Source: Acetobacter garciniae (lineage in GTDB: Bacteria > Pseudomonadota > Alphaproteobacteria > Acetobacterales > Acetobacteraceae). Taken from it: a DNA stretch of 64,000 nucleotides. Of this stretch, positions 17,424-27,559 are shown in pieces; position 1 is the stretch's first letter, and the number at the start of each line of letters is the position of its first letter. The stretch spans positions 34,302 through 98,301 of the forward strand of contig NZ_JAFVMH010000009.1 of NCBI RefSeq assembly GCF_017377735.1, read 5' to 3'. Position numbers and translations under genes: made by a program. The notes beneath the pieces were generated by a model. It worked only from the letters and a program-made list of their open reading frames with translations. It did not search any database and was not told where the DNA came from.

Positions 17424-17911
17424 GGTGTCCCTCCGGATGCTGCGGTAGGAGGCGCATTGCTGGGCGGCACGGGCGTTGAACCGGCTTCGCTCCCTTCTTC
17501 CTGTCCCTGAAGGTTGACCAGAGCGACCTTGAGGTATCCCGCAGTGCGCAGCTTATCCATCACGCCCATCAGCGTGCCGTAATCCACCGTCTTGTCGGCC
17601 CGCAGGAAGATGCGCTCATCCTTGTTGCCCTTGGTCGCAGTTTCCAGCGCACCGGGAAGAGCATCGGTGCTGACGTCAGCCTCCCCCAGCGCGAGACCAT
17701 GATCGGCTTTTACTGTCAGGAATACCGGATCATCGGGGCGCGGTGTGGGTTTCTCCGACGAGGACGGCAGGTCCACCGGCACATTCACGGTGGTCAACGG
17801 AGCCGTGACCATGAAGATCACCAGCAGGACCAGCATCACGTCGATAAACGGCGTGACATTGATCTCGCTCGCCTCATGCGGGTTCTCATCTGTGTGACGG
17901 ATACGGATCAT
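17420..17911 (-). CDS. exbD: ExbD biopolymer transport protein
   Basis: 163 residues. One membrane helix follows the conserved INVTPFIDVMLVLLVIFMV, whose Asp in FIDV is the proton-carrying residue. The periplasmic domain contains VFLTVKADHGLALG and RADKTVDYGTLMGVMDKLRTAG. A C-terminal tail of about 30 residues is unusually rich in Pro, Ser and Gly. It overlaps tonB by 4 bases and follows exbB after 5. Confidence 0.93.
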   Translation of the reverse strand: MIRIRHTDENPHEASEINVTPFIDVMLVLLVIFMVTAPLTTVNVPVDLPSSSEKPTPRPDDPVFLTVKADHGLALGEADVSTDALPGALETATKGNKDERIFLRADKTVDYGTLMGVMDKLRTAGYLKVALVNLQGQEEGSEAGSTPVPPSNAPPTAASGGTP

Positions 17912-17916
17912 GCCGC

Positions 17917-18659
<743 letters not shown>

Positions 18660-18663
<4 letters not shown>

Positions 18664-18911
18664 GAGAGACCTCCTTTGGAAGACGGTCTGCGCCACGCCC
18701 GGATCAGGCAGATGACCGTAACAATGAGGGGAATGGACAGGGCGGCCCACGACAGGGCCAGCCAGATGCCCTGCTGGCCCAGCAGGGCGGACAGCAGGCC
18801 GAAGATGGTGAGCAGGCCCAGCGCGATCGGCCACGGCCAGACGGCGACGGGGTAACGGGATGCCGAAACAGGCCGGGATGGCATGGGGATTTCGGGAGAG
18901 ACGGCGTTCAT
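18660..18911 (-). CDS. Small two-helix membrane protein of the PepSY-ExbB operon
   Basis: 83 residues with two hydrophobic segments (about 27-45 IALGLLTIFGLLSALLG and 49-69 LALSWAALSIPLIVTVICLI) and a basic C-terminus. Start and stop overlap both neighbours by ATGA, so it is an integral part of the operon. I recognise it only as a small conserved companion of PepSY-TM proteins next to ExbB; its function is unknown. Confidence 0.75.
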
Positions 18912-20155
18912 CGTGCGTCCCCCGCCGTTAGGACAGGAACAGCCGCATCGTCCGGGTCATCCAGTTCATACCCCAGCGCCCGCAGACGGGCATCGGTGGC
19001 GATCCTGCGCTTGCCCGCCCACAGCACCAGACCACTGACCAGCACCCCGATCACCACCACATCGAGCAACGCCCAGAGGATTTTGAGCGGCATGCCGCCA
19101 TAATCGCCGAAATGCAGCGGGCGGGAGATTTCGAGGAAGCGGAGATACCATGGCATCGGATACGCCCCGGTCAGTTCGCCCGTGCGGGCATCGACCAGAA
19201 CCGGGGTAAACAGACGCGCCCGCAGGGGTGTGTTCCCACGGGTCCAGAGCACGTAATGCACCGGGCTGCCAAAGGACGCGCCGGGGAATGACAGGCCCGT
19301 GACTTCATTGCCGGGGGCGGCTTTGGCCGCCGTGTCGAACGCGGCCTGCACCGAGGACAGATGATCCTGCGCCGGCACGGGCAGATTGGCATAGGGTTTG
19401 AGTATCTGCCGCACATCGGTCACGCGCCACAGGCCGAACAGTGGCGTCTGGAGTTCATTGACCAGCCCGGTAAAACCCACGACTGTCGCCCAGACCAGTG
19501 TGGCGGCCCCCAGCAGGTTGTGCAGGTCCAGCCATGTCAGGCGTGAAGCGCGATCCCTCCTGACCGAGCCGAACGGCAGCCGTTTCATAAAGCGGCCATA
19601 AAGCACCGTGCCGGACACCAGCGAGGCCACAAAAACACCGCCCATCGCGCCAAGAAACAGGCGACCCGGCAGATAGGCGAACAGGCTGGTATGGAGCCGA
19701 TTGCAGATCCCCATGATGATGCCGGTCCAGGTGCGTGGCTCCTTCGGGGCATCCGCCGGGCGCGACTGCTCCAGCACTTTCGCCGTGCGGGCGTCGAACT
19801 TGATCCAGTGGCCGGAGTGCCGGTCCGGGTAGTTCTCATCGTCTTTCAGGGCCTGCCAGCTTGGGGCCATGGAGACCAGAACAGCGGGTTCATCATCATC
19901 CGGATTGACGCTGGTGATGATCTGGCCGGGATAGAGCGCACGCGCCTTGTCCACGATGACATCCAGGCTGGCGTTGGGCGTTCCCGGCGGCAGAACCTCG
20001 TAAGGCGGGTCATCGTCGCCGACGAACGTGTCCCAGATCTGCTCGGAAAACAGCAGCGGCAGGCCAGTCACGCAGACGATCAGCAGGAACAGCGTGCAGA
20101 CCAGGCTCGTCCATTTATGGACCACGAACCAGCGGCGAAGCGCACGGGTGGTCAT
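18908..20155 (-). CDS. PepSY-associated TM helix protein (siderophore/iron reductase-like)
   Basis: 415 residues from the ATG at 20155. An N-terminal helix follows RRWFVVHKWTSLVCTLFLLIVCVTG, and the family's LHTSLFAYLPGRLFLGAMGGVFVASLVSG and LDLHNLLGAATLVWATVVGFTG are present. A PepSY periplasmic domain and a last helix (LDVVVIGVLVSGLVLW) follow. Such PepSY_TM proteins accompany ferric-siderophore receptors and several are thought to reduce or release iron from siderophores. Here it heads the ExbB-ExbD-TonB operon. His residues in the helices (HKW, LHT, LHN, LHFGD) fit a haem-binding reductase role, which is inferred. Confidence 0.85.
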   Translation of the reverse strand: MTTRALRRWFVVHKWTSLVCTLFLLIVCVTGLPLLFSEQIWDTFVGDDDPPYEVLPPGTPNASLDVIVDKARALYPGQIITSVNPDDDEPAVLVSMAPSWQALKDDENYPDRHSGHWIKFDARTAKVLEQSRPADAPKEPRTWTGIIMGICNRLHTSLFAYLPGRLFLGAMGGVFVASLVSGTVLYGRFMKRLPFGSVRRDRASRLTWLDLHNLLGAATLVWATVVGFTGLVNELQTPLFGLWRVTDVRQILKPYANLPVPAQDHLSSVQAAFDTAAKAAPGNEVTGLSFPGASFGSPVHYVLWTRGNTPLRARLFTPVLVDARTGELTGAYPMPWYLRFLEISRPLHFGDYGGMPLKILWALLDVVVIGVLVSGLVLWAGKRRIATDARLRALGYELDDPDDAAVPVLTAGDAR

Positions 20156-20622
20156 GGAAACCGCACGCTCACAAGTGCGTGTAATAGTGAGTCGCAACTC
20201 TGTTTTGCGTAAAATTCTGCCGGGTCCATTACATCTACGCGCCTTCGCATGCGTCGGAAATCGGGAATATTTCGCTGATGACCGGCTGATCACAAACGGT
20301 CCGCGACAATTCCCTCACCTAACAAAGACGATCAAAAAACGGCTTTTTTCTCGGAGCCCTGAAATTTTTTCAGATAACATATTGAAACGCCTGCCTGTCA
20401 CTTCCTCGAACAAGTGGATCATGTCGCTTGCCGCTCCGTTCCACAGCACCAGGACATTCTGGTTTATCCCAAGCCACGGCCATTTCCGGCGGCACTGTGG
20501 AATGTGAAAATATTGCGACTTTTTCTCATTTGCGTTACAGGCATGAATCGCATTGACATGCTGTCCGTCTCTAAGGATCAACCCCAACCCGTCATGACCG
20601 ATGACATGAATGGACCAAGCAC
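20156..20622. promoter_or_regulatory. Divergent promoter region between the TonB operon and fecI copy 2
   Basis: A 467-base gap with no credible gene. It must hold promoters for the leftward PepSY-TonB operon and the rightward FecI operon. A TTGCG/TTTGCG-flanked AT-rich segment with TTTTTCTCATTTGCG (about 20520-20535) resembles half of an iron-type operator, but I could not define a complete Fur box. Confidence 0.4.
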
Positions 20623-21129
20623 GTGACGTCCTGGAGCACACTTCTGACAACGCTTTTCCGATCTGAACAACGGAAGGTCGAGGCGCTTGCCAGGAGGAAA
20701 TGTGCGGATCCGGAACAGGCTGCGGACGTGGTGCAGGATGCGTTCATGCGGCTCAGTCGGCTGGCTGAACCTGAGGCCGTCAACAACCCGGGACATCTCC
20801 TCTTCACCACGGCATCCAACATCATGCTGGATTATAACCGTCGGATCAGACGTGAGCGAAACCGGGATGGAGGAAGTGTAGCCCCTGACCTCCCCTGCCC
20901 CGTTCCCGATGCCGAGGTCCAGCATGCTGAAAAGCAGCGCAGGGCCATTCTGCGGGAAGCAATCGCCGCTCTCCCCGACGAAACACGTGACATCTTCATC
21001 CGCTTCCATCTCGAGGGACGCAGTTACCGTCAGATCGCGGAAGAAAAAGGGATGGACCTGCGCCGTGTGGAATATCATCTTCGTGACGCCATGAAAGCCT
21101 GCCGCCAGTACGCCAGCGACCATCAGTGA
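20623..21129 (+). CDS. fecI: ECF sigma factor, FecI-like (copy 2)
   Basis: 168 residues with a GTG start. Region 2 is ADPEQAADVVQDAFMRLSR and LLFTTASNIMLDYNRRI. Region 4 is ALPDETRDIFIRFHLEGRSYRQIAEEKGMDLRRVEYHLRDAM. It belongs to the FecI branch but is clearly divergent from the copy at 7757, so the two would recognise different promoters. It is followed after 85 bases by its FecR and then the receptor. Confidence 0.88.
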   Translation: MTSWSTLLTTLFRSEQRKVEALARRKCADPEQAADVVQDAFMRLSRLAEPEAVNNPGHLLFTTASNIMLDYNRRIRRERNRDGGSVAPDLPCPVPDAEVQHAEKQRRAILREAIAALPDETRDIFIRFHLEGRSYRQIAEEKGMDLRRVEYHLRDAMKACRQYASDHQ

Positions 21130-21214
21130 CAGTCATTTACGCGTCACCGCAAACAGGATCATGGTATCCTGACCTGTCGCCTGTTACACCTGCGGAAACG
21201 ATAAACGAGACAGC

Positions 21215-22204
21215 ATGTCCGCCTTCTGGGCGGCTGGATATCTGAACGTGCAGAACAGGAATGAACCGTCAGGTGACGCATTTGATGCGGCCAATGCCTG
21301 GTATCATCGTTTGCAAGGGGACAATGTCACTGAGGCAGATTGGGATGCTTTTCGTAGATGGTGTGCACAGAGCCCTGACCATGAGGCAGCCTGGGAAGAC
21401 GTCCAGACTTTTGCATCGGACATCAGGATAACGCTTGCACAAAAACCACCAGTGCCCGCGCGCAGCACCATCCGACGCCCCCGAGGTTCACGCCGTTCGG
21501 TCCTGGCGTTAGGCAGCCTTGGTCTGGCCATCGCCTGTATCGCCATGCTGTCCAGCGGTTGGAGTGACTGGCTTCAGGCGGATTACCGCTCTGGCCAGGG
21601 CGAACAGAAAACGGTGACATTGGCGGATGGGTCTGTTGCAACGCTCAGCCCGAATAGCGCCCTGAAGATCCTGCCTGACACACATGGACGAGGCCTCGCC
21701 CTGCTCCATGGAGAGGTATGGTTTTCTGTCCGTCACGATAGTGCGCACCCGTTCTACGTTCTTGCCGGCAAAGGCCGAGTGACCGATGTCGGCACGCGCT
21801 TTGATCTCAGATATCTGGACGGACAGACAAACGTCACCGTGGAAGAAGGCGTGGTTGACGTTGCCTATGGCCCCCCTCCCCCCGATCACGTCAGGCTGAC
21901 GGCAGGACAGGATATCTCCTACGGCACAGGCGGTCTCGGCGGCATACAGGCAGTTGATCCTGATGACATTGGCGCATGGCGCAAGGGGAACCTCGTTTTC
22001 CGTCAGAAGCCGCTTGTGGAAGTCGTCGCGGAACTCAACCGGTATGGCAGCACGAAGCTCGTGCTCGCCAGCCTTCAGGGGCGTAACAGGCCCGTTTCCG
22101 GCACGTTCGTCATCGGTCAGGAAGACACAGCCCTAAACGCCCTTCACGAGGCCTTTGGACTCAGGATTCTACGCTTCACGCGTTATCTGACCGTCCTCTA
22201 CTGA
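21215..22204 (+). CDS. fecR: FecR-type anti-sigma / sigma regulator (copy 2)
   Basis: 329 residues. The cytoplasmic DUF4880 domain reads AANAWYHRLQGDNVTEADWDAFRRWCAQSPDHEAAW. A membrane helix follows (about 93-113, SVLALGSLGLAIACIAMLSSGW). The periplasmic FecR domain has VTLADGSVATLSPNSAL, EVWFSVRHDSAHPFYVLAG and VTDVGTRFDL. The C-terminal part has LVEVVAELNRY. It receives the signal from the receptor encoded downstream and controls the sigma factor encoded upstream. Confidence 0.9.
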   Translation: MSAFWAAGYLNVQNRNEPSGDAFDAANAWYHRLQGDNVTEADWDAFRRWCAQSPDHEAAWEDVQTFASDIRITLAQKPPVPARSTIRRPRGSRRSVLALGSLGLAIACIAMLSSGWSDWLQADYRSGQGEQKTVTLADGSVATLSPNSALKILPDTHGRGLALLHGEVWFSVRHDSAHPFYVLAGKGRVTDVGTRFDLRYLDGQTNVTVEEGVVDVAYGPPPPDHVRLTAGQDISYGTGGLGGIQAVDPDDIGAWRKGNLVFRQKPLVEVVAELNRYGSTKLVLASLQGRNRPVSGTFVIGQEDTALNALHEAFGLRILRFTRYLTVLY

Positions 22205-22375
22205 TCCTTCATCCAGCTTTGACACGATCAGCGATGACCTGATCCAAAGAGCAAATACCGTTTCTGATACCGGCCAGACCTCTCAGACAGCACTCTTTTT
22301 CACATCACAAAAAATAAATTCATAAAAATTTTCCGAAAGTGCCGGGTTCCGTCGTCTTCACAAACAAGATGCAAG

Positions 22376-22390
22376 TGAGAATGCTTCTCA
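22376..22390 (+). promoter_or_regulatory. Fur-box-like palindrome before TonB receptor 2
   Basis: TGAGAATGCTTCTCA: arms TGAGAA / TTCTCA are perfect inverted repeats around TGC, fitting the 7-1-7 Fur unit. It lies about 45 bases upstream of the receptor start. Confidence 0.55.
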
Positions 22391-22432
22391 TATCAGAAAG
22401 CATTCCCGGAAGATGACAGGGAACCAGAACAG

Positions 22433-25003
22433 GTGAGCGGACTTCATATACACTCCAGATGCCTCCCCTCGCGATGCGGAATGGCGCGACTGCTGCTAAC
22501 AACGTCTCTTTGCTGCTCGGTCGGCATTGTCGCCAGCATCGGGCAAGCCAAAGCAGCAGCTACCGTCAGCCCCACCGAACAAACTTTTTCTTTTTCCATT
22601 CCGGCACAATCGCTGGATGGAACACTCGCCGCTTTTTCAAAGATCACGCATGTCCAGACTGTCGCGGCCGGTGAATTAACACGTAATGTACGTTCCCCAG
22701 GTATCAGCGGCACTCTGACGCCTACCGCAGCCATGAATGTCCTGCTCGGTGGCACTGGCCTAAGACCCCGGATCAGTGGAAATGTCATTATTATTCAAAA
22801 AGAAACTGCTAATATCACCCTTGGTCCAGTGCGTGTCGGTGGCACCGTTACGCACCAGGATCCGACCGGACCCGGTGTCGGATATGTTGCCGAGAACACG
22901 ATGTCAGCAACAAAGACCGACACGCCAATAACTGAAATCCCGAGTTCGATTTACGTTGTAACTAAACAGCAGATGCTCGACCAAGGCGCACAAACAGTCA
23001 TGGACGCGCTGAAATACACAGCGGGCCTTTATGCTGGCGCTTCTGGCACTTTCAATAACGGTAATGCAGCAGCGGATAGTATATCGTTTTATCAAAGAGG
23101 CTTCTCTACAAACCAGTTTGTCGATGGTCTTTTAAGCAACTCGCAAAGTGCAGGCGAAACAGCTTTCTTGGAGCGTATTGAGGCCATCAATGGGCCCGCG
23201 TCAGTTATGTACGGCCAGACGACACCGGGTGGCATGCTTGCCATGAGCCTCAAGAAGCCAACTGACACGCCTTTGCATCAAGTTTCTGTCGGTTTTGGTA
23301 ATTGGGGACGATATCAGTCTACGGTTGATTTTAGTGATAAACTCACCAAATCTGGCAATCTACGATATCGGGTCGCTGCGATTGGCGTAACCCAAGGGAC
23401 GCAAACTGACCATGTCGATTACCACAGGGTTGGTGTACTGCCGTCTATAACATGGGACATCGATCATAAAACGTCTCTGACCCTTCTCGGGATGTATATG
23501 TATACGCCAGGGACAGGCATCAGTCAGTCTAATGACTATCCTTTGAAAGGGTCATTAATTACGGACGGATATCGTCGAATTCCACGAAGAAATTTTCTTG
23601 GTGCCACTAACTGGAACACGCAAGCAGATACAACCGCAATGTTTGAATACCAGTTTCAGCATAAGTTTAATAAGTATATAAATTTCAGCCAAACATTTAG
23701 ATACGAGCAAAGTAGCATGAATGATAAAGATTCATACTACGATGGTTCTGTAAATTCCGAAGAGGTATATCAGGCGCCAGAATGGGCTAAAGAGACTTTC
23801 AAAACTACCGCTCTTGATACCAGAGTATACGGAAAATTTCAGACAGGACCGTTACAACATACATGGGTTGTTGGCTCTGACTTTAGATCTTATCATTATA
23901 ATTGGTATTACCAGAGAGACAAAACGACGGGGGGGGATTTTATTGTAAATATGTACAACCCGGGGGCAAGCTATACCCCTTGTTTTAGCACCTCTGTTTC
24001 AGCTGGCTGTAAAGGATCATTCGGCACATCGCGGTATGATTATTTTCAAGAGGGTATATATTTTCAAGATCAGATCAAGTGGAAGCGCTTATCAATCCTG
24101 TTGGGGGGTAGGCAAGATTGGATAAATTATAATGGGCACGCTTTGAGCCACACCTACAACAATACCAATGGACAAAATATTACAACAGAGACCCCAGGAA
24201 ATACGGCACCACAACCAGCGAGCGCTTTTACCTGGAGGGCGGGTATCCTTTATAATTTCGCTTTTGGATTAACTCCTTATTTTAGTTATTCAACATCCTT
24301 CGTTCCTCAGACTTCAACAAACTATCAAGGGCAGCCGTTCGCACCATTGACTGGGAAGCAACTGGAAGTTGGTCTAAAATATAAAGTTCCTAACAGGGAT
24401 ATTCTGTTGACAGCTTCAGCTTTTCATATCGATGAAGACCATTATCTAGAGCAGGACCCGGTCCACACTAATTACAGCCTTGATGCGGGAAGAGTTAAGT
24501 CTCAAGGTTTTGAAGTCTCAGCGAATGCGAACCTTACGAAAGATCTGAGAATGATAGCCTCGTATAGTTACGTGGATATCCGGTATGCAAAGACAAACAA
24601 AACAGCAAAGCGGTATAATCCTTATACAGGATTAACTTATGGTGACGCCATTTCTCAAGAAGGAATGTTCGTTCCCTATGTGCCACGCAATATGTTTTCA
24701 TTATTTTTGGATTACTCTTTACCTCGAAGCGTTTTCAACGGATTTGGTGTGAACGGCGGCTTGCGTTACGTTGGTTTTACTTATGCTGGAAATGTGGAGT
24801 CGTTTAAGTCGCCTGCATATTTCCTGTTTGATATTGGCGCCCACTACGATTTTGGTGCATCCATTCCTGCCCTGAAGGGTTTAAAAGCACAGCTAGCAAT
24901 TTCCAATTTAACGAATAAATATTATGTCACACGATGCAATAATAGTGATTGTTATGTGGGTCAGGGACGGCGAGTGTATGGAAATTTGACGTATAATTGG
25001 TGA
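22433..25003 (+). CDS. TonB-dependent siderophore receptor with STN signalling domain (copy 2)
   Basis: 856 residues from GTG 22433; an ATG at 22481 starting MARLLLTTSL gives a cleaner signal peptide and may be the real start. The STN domain reads FSIPAQSLDGTLAAFSKI, then LLGGTGL. The linker NITLGPVRVGG, the plug with NGPASVMYGQTTPGG and a barrel ending YNW match the paralogue at 4016. The two diverge in outer loops and in the plug region after FSTxxFVDG. It is preceded by FecI and FecR on the same strand and a Fur-like palindrome. AT-rich codon use compared with the flanking TonB operon suggests recent acquisition of both receptors. Confidence 0.93.
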   Translation: MSGLHIHSRCLPSRCGMARLLLTTSLCCSVGIVASIGQAKAAATVSPTEQTFSFSIPAQSLDGTLAAFSKITHVQTVAAGELTRNVRSPGISGTLTPTAAMNVLLGGTGLRPRISGNVIIIQKETANITLGPVRVGGTVTHQDPTGPGVGYVAENTMSATKTDTPITEIPSSIYVVTKQQMLDQGAQTVMDALKYTAGLYAGASGTFNNGNAAADSISFYQRGFSTNQFVDGLLSNSQSAGETAFLERIEAINGPASVMYGQTTPGGMLAMSLKKPTDTPLHQVSVGFGNWGRYQSTVDFSDKLTKSGNLRYRVAAIGVTQGTQTDHVDYHRVGVLPSITWDIDHKTSLTLLGMYMYTPGTGISQSNDYPLKGSLITDGYRRIPRRNFLGATNWNTQADTTAMFEYQFQHKFNKYINFSQTFRYEQSSMNDKDSYYDGSVNSEEVYQAPEWAKETFKTTALDTRVYGKFQTGPLQHTWVVGSDFRSYHYNWYYQRDKTTGGDFIVNMYNPGASYTPCFSTSVSAGCKGSFGTSRYDYFQEGIYFQDQIKWKRLSILLGGRQDWINYNGHALSHTYNNTNGQNITTETPGNTAPQPASAFTWRAGILYNFAFGLTPYFSYSTSFVPQTSTNYQGQPFAPLTGKQLEVGLKYKVPNRDILLTASAFHIDEDHYLEQDPVHTNYSLDAGRVKSQGFEVSANANLTKDLRMIASYSYVDIRYAKTNKTAKRYNPYTGLTYGDAISQEGMFVPYVPRNMFSLFLDYSLPRSVFNGFGVNGGLRYVGFTYAGNVESFKSPAYFLFDIGAHYDFGASIPALKGLKAQLAISNLTNKYYVTRCNNSDCYVGQGRRVYGNLTYNW

Positions 25004-25229
25004 AATTTCCCCGCCCGAAACTACAGCGCTTTTTTTCAGTAAGTTCAACACGTTGCCCCTCGTTTCCATGTCAAACTCGTGAGACGCGCCTGAGCAAGAT
25101 CCGTGAGGTTACACGGCAACAGGCGTGGAATACGCTCCCCACCCCAAAAACTTTCGCGAAACTGGAGAAACCTGTTCGGAGACACGTCCTGTGGGATCAC
25201 ACCAGAATGATGCGCAGAACGACAGGAAC

Positions 25230-26174
25230 ATGCTCTTCCGCCTGATCGTCAGCGGTCAGATATCCCTTACCTCACTGGTTGAGGCTCTCGCGGTGGCAGA
25301 ACATCGTAATTTCCGAAAGGCCGGTGAAACCTTACGGATTTCACAATCTTCTATCAGCAACCGGATCGCCACCCTTGAAGATATTATCGGTTTCCGCCTG
25401 TTTGAACGCCGCAACGGCGTGCATGTCACCTACGAGGGGCAGCAGTTTCTCTCCATCATCAATGAAGCCGTCAGTTTGATTGACCACGCACTCCGTCCCA
25501 CCCGCCTGCTTCCAGTCACCACTGAAAGCAGGCTTATGGTCGGTGTCCAGTCCTCAAGCGCGGGAGGATTTCTGCGCAATATTCTCGACCGTTTCGTAAA
25601 ACATTCGCCTTATGTTCGGCTGATCTCGGGCGAATTCGCCCCTGATCTTCTGATCTCCGGACTGCGACGACGCGAGATCGATATTGCCTTTACCCCTGAC
25701 GTTCCACCACCTCGGACACTGGCCCATGATATCCTGTGCGTCATGCCATTATGGACTGAAACCATGATGGCGGCACTTTCCGAGCATGACCCCGTGGCGA
25801 TGCAGGAGGCCGTGACATGGAACGATCTTGCGGATCATACCTTTTTGGTTCGCCGGGAAGGCATGGGATCATGGCTTATGGCGCAAGCCCTTCCCTATCT
25901 CGAACAACATGGCGCACCACCCCGGATCGAACGCATGGTGGTTGGGCGAGACACCCTGCTGGCCGATGTCGTGCGCCGCCAGGCAGTGGCCCTCACCTCG
26001 GCCGCCACAACAAGCCTGTCGGTGCCGGGCGTGCGTTTGCTCCCCCTTGCAGGTGATCCCATCCTCCTGACATTTCATGCCCTGTGGTCACGCCAGAACC
26101 ACAATCCAGCGCTCCAGACGCTTCTTAAACTGGTGAGGACGGTGAAGCCCCCGAACGCTTCTGACGCCACCTGA
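25230..26174 (+). CDS. LysR-family transcriptional regulator
   Basis: About 314 residues from the ATG at 25230; the frame is open from 25125 with an unlikely N-terminus. The N-terminal LysR helix-turn-helix reads LVEALAVAEHRNFRKAGETLRISQSSISNRIATLEDIIGFRLFER, followed by an effector-binding domain (DIAFTPDVPP). It is convergent with, and overlaps by 50 bases, the DUF2274 gene that ends the trb operon. LysR genes are often found at this position beside trb operons in alphaproteobacterial ICEs. It could equally belong to the receptor module upstream. The effector is unknown. Confidence 0.85.
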   Translation: MLFRLIVSGQISLTSLVEALAVAEHRNFRKAGETLRISQSSISNRIATLEDIIGFRLFERRNGVHVTYEGQQFLSIINEAVSLIDHALRPTRLLPVTTESRLMVGVQSSSAGGFLRNILDRFVKHSPYVRLISGEFAPDLLISGLRRREIDIAFTPDVPPPRTLAHDILCVMPLWTETMMAALSEHDPVAMQEAVTWNDLADHTFLVRREGMGSWLMAQALPYLEQHGAPPRIERMVVGRDTLLADVVRRQAVALTSAATTSLSVPGVRLLPLAGDPILLTFHALWSRQNHNPALQTLLKLVRTVKPPNASDAT

Positions 26175-26367
26175 GAAAAGCCCTGTCGGAGAGAATGAAT
26201 TTCTCGATCATTGGTGCTATCAATTTCTGTGGCGTGACACTCTGCTGGTACAGGGCGTTCATGGCTTCCGCATAAGCCAGAAGATCACGATGCACAGGTG
26301 CGGGCAGATCGATTGTAAGCCGAACCGGTTTTTCATCGGGCAGAGCACTGATTTTCAGATCACTCAT
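26125..26367 (-). CDS. DUF2274 protein at the end of the trb operon
   Basis: 80 residues, LKISALPDEKPVRLTIDLPAPVHRDLLAYAEAM, with the DUF2274 pattern that regularly follows trbI. It overlaps trbI by 8 bases. The short beta-strand plus two-helix look resembles ribbon-helix-helix regulators. Its role in transfer is unknown. Confidence 0.8.
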   Translation of the reverse strand: MSDLKISALPDEKPVRLTIDLPAPVHRDLLAYAEAMNALYQQSVTPQKLIAPMIEKFILSDRAFLRWRQKRSGASPSSPV

Positions 26368-27559
26368 GATCCGTTTCTCCTTTTACATGCCATGGGCGGA
26401 CGACCAGATCCCGATTCAGGATTAGGGTGAACGGCAGGCCCGGCCGGTCGGTCAGGGTGGGCTGGACGTTGAGGCTGCGCTCGATGAGTCGGTTGCCGAC
26501 CATGGAGAAGCCGTTGCTGGCACCGGAGCGGATGGCCTGCATGAGATTGTTTTCATTCCACGACGTGCCCGCCTCCGAACCCACGCTGAGCAGGGTCGTG
26601 ACCAGAGCCGCCTTGAAAAGCTGCCCCCAGTGATTGTTCACCTCGTCGGACAGTCCAGACTGGCCTATGGCGTCGCCGCCGGGGAGCTTCTCCAGTACGA
26701 GGCTCTCGCCATCGGGGAAGATCAGCCGTGTCCAGATGATCTGGGTGCGCTGCTGCCCGAAGGAAATTCCGCTGTTATATGCCCCGAACAGAGTGCTGCC
26801 CTGGGGGATCAGCAGGTAGCGACCGGTCGGGCTGTCATAGACGTTCTGGGTGACATGGCCGGTAATCTGACCCGGCAGGTCGGAACTGATCTTTGTGTTC
26901 AGTGCGCCGGCGATCACCGTGCCCGCCTGCAGGACATAAGGTGAGGCCGGGGGCATGACGCGGTCGGGGCTGACGGTCATGCGGTCCGGCTGGCCCGCCA
27001 GAAAGGCACGGTTGCCAGATTGTGCGTCGGTCGCAGGGGCCGGTGGTCCCTGAGAGGCAGGAGCGCCCGAGGCGGGCGGCATCGTCTGTTCGTCGGCGCG
27101 GTCACGTTCCCCCGTCTGCACGAACAGCCGGCTGGCGATCGCGGCCTCGACTTCCTGCGCGGCCCGCCGGTTATCTCCACCTGATGAGGCTTTCCCCTGC
27201 CCCTGTGCTTTCAGGATGGTGTGTCCCAGATCGCCGGGCAGCGCGGGACCGAGCTTCGGGACGCCATTGCCGACATAATCGGACGGCAGCCCCGCCAGCC
27301 CGTCGGCGGACGGACGCACATCCGTGTCCTGGCTGGCGGCCGGTGGCGCTTTGTGGCTGCTGTTCTCCAGCGCGTAGCCAAGTGCCAGACCAATGGCGAG
27401 CATCCCTGCCCCGCCGAGCGCCCAGACCACGGTGCGGTTAAGACGCACCACGCGCGGCCGTTCCGCCCGCAGGCGCAGGTCGGGCAGTGATGATGCGGAA
27501 TTTCCCCCTGTAGTGGCGGCCGCTGGATTTTCTCCCACTGTCGGTGCTTGCCCGCTCAT
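26360..27559 (-). CDS. trbI: TrbI/VirB10 mating-pore scaffold
   Basis: 399 residues. One inner-membrane helix (about 46-63, VVWALGGAGMLAIGLALGYAL) is followed by a Pro-rich periplasmic linker. The C-terminal VirB10 beta-barrel domain contains VLQAGTVIAGALNTKISSDLPGQITGHV and LLIPQGSTLFGAY. It bridges both membranes of the type IV secretion channel and senses energy from the ATPases. Its start overlaps trbG by ATGA. Confidence 0.93.
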   Translation of the reverse strand: MSGQAPTVGENPAAATTGGNSASSLPDLRLRAERPRVVRLNRTVVWALGGAGMLAIGLALGYALENSSHKAPPAASQDTDVRPSADGLAGLPSDYVGNGVPKLGPALPGDLGHTILKAQGQGKASSGGDNRRAAQEVEAAIASRLFVQTGERDRADEQTMPPASGAPASQGPPAPATDAQSGNRAFLAGQPDRMTVSPDRVMPPASPYVLQAGTVIAGALNTKISSDLPGQITGHVTQNVYDSPTGRYLLIPQGSTLFGAYNSGISFGQQRTQIIWTRLIFPDGESLVLEKLPGGDAIGQSGLSDEVNNHWGQLFKAALVTTLLSVGSEAGTSWNENNLMQAIRSGASNGFSMVGNRLIERSLNVQPTLTDRPGLPFTLILNRDLVVRPWHVKGETDHE

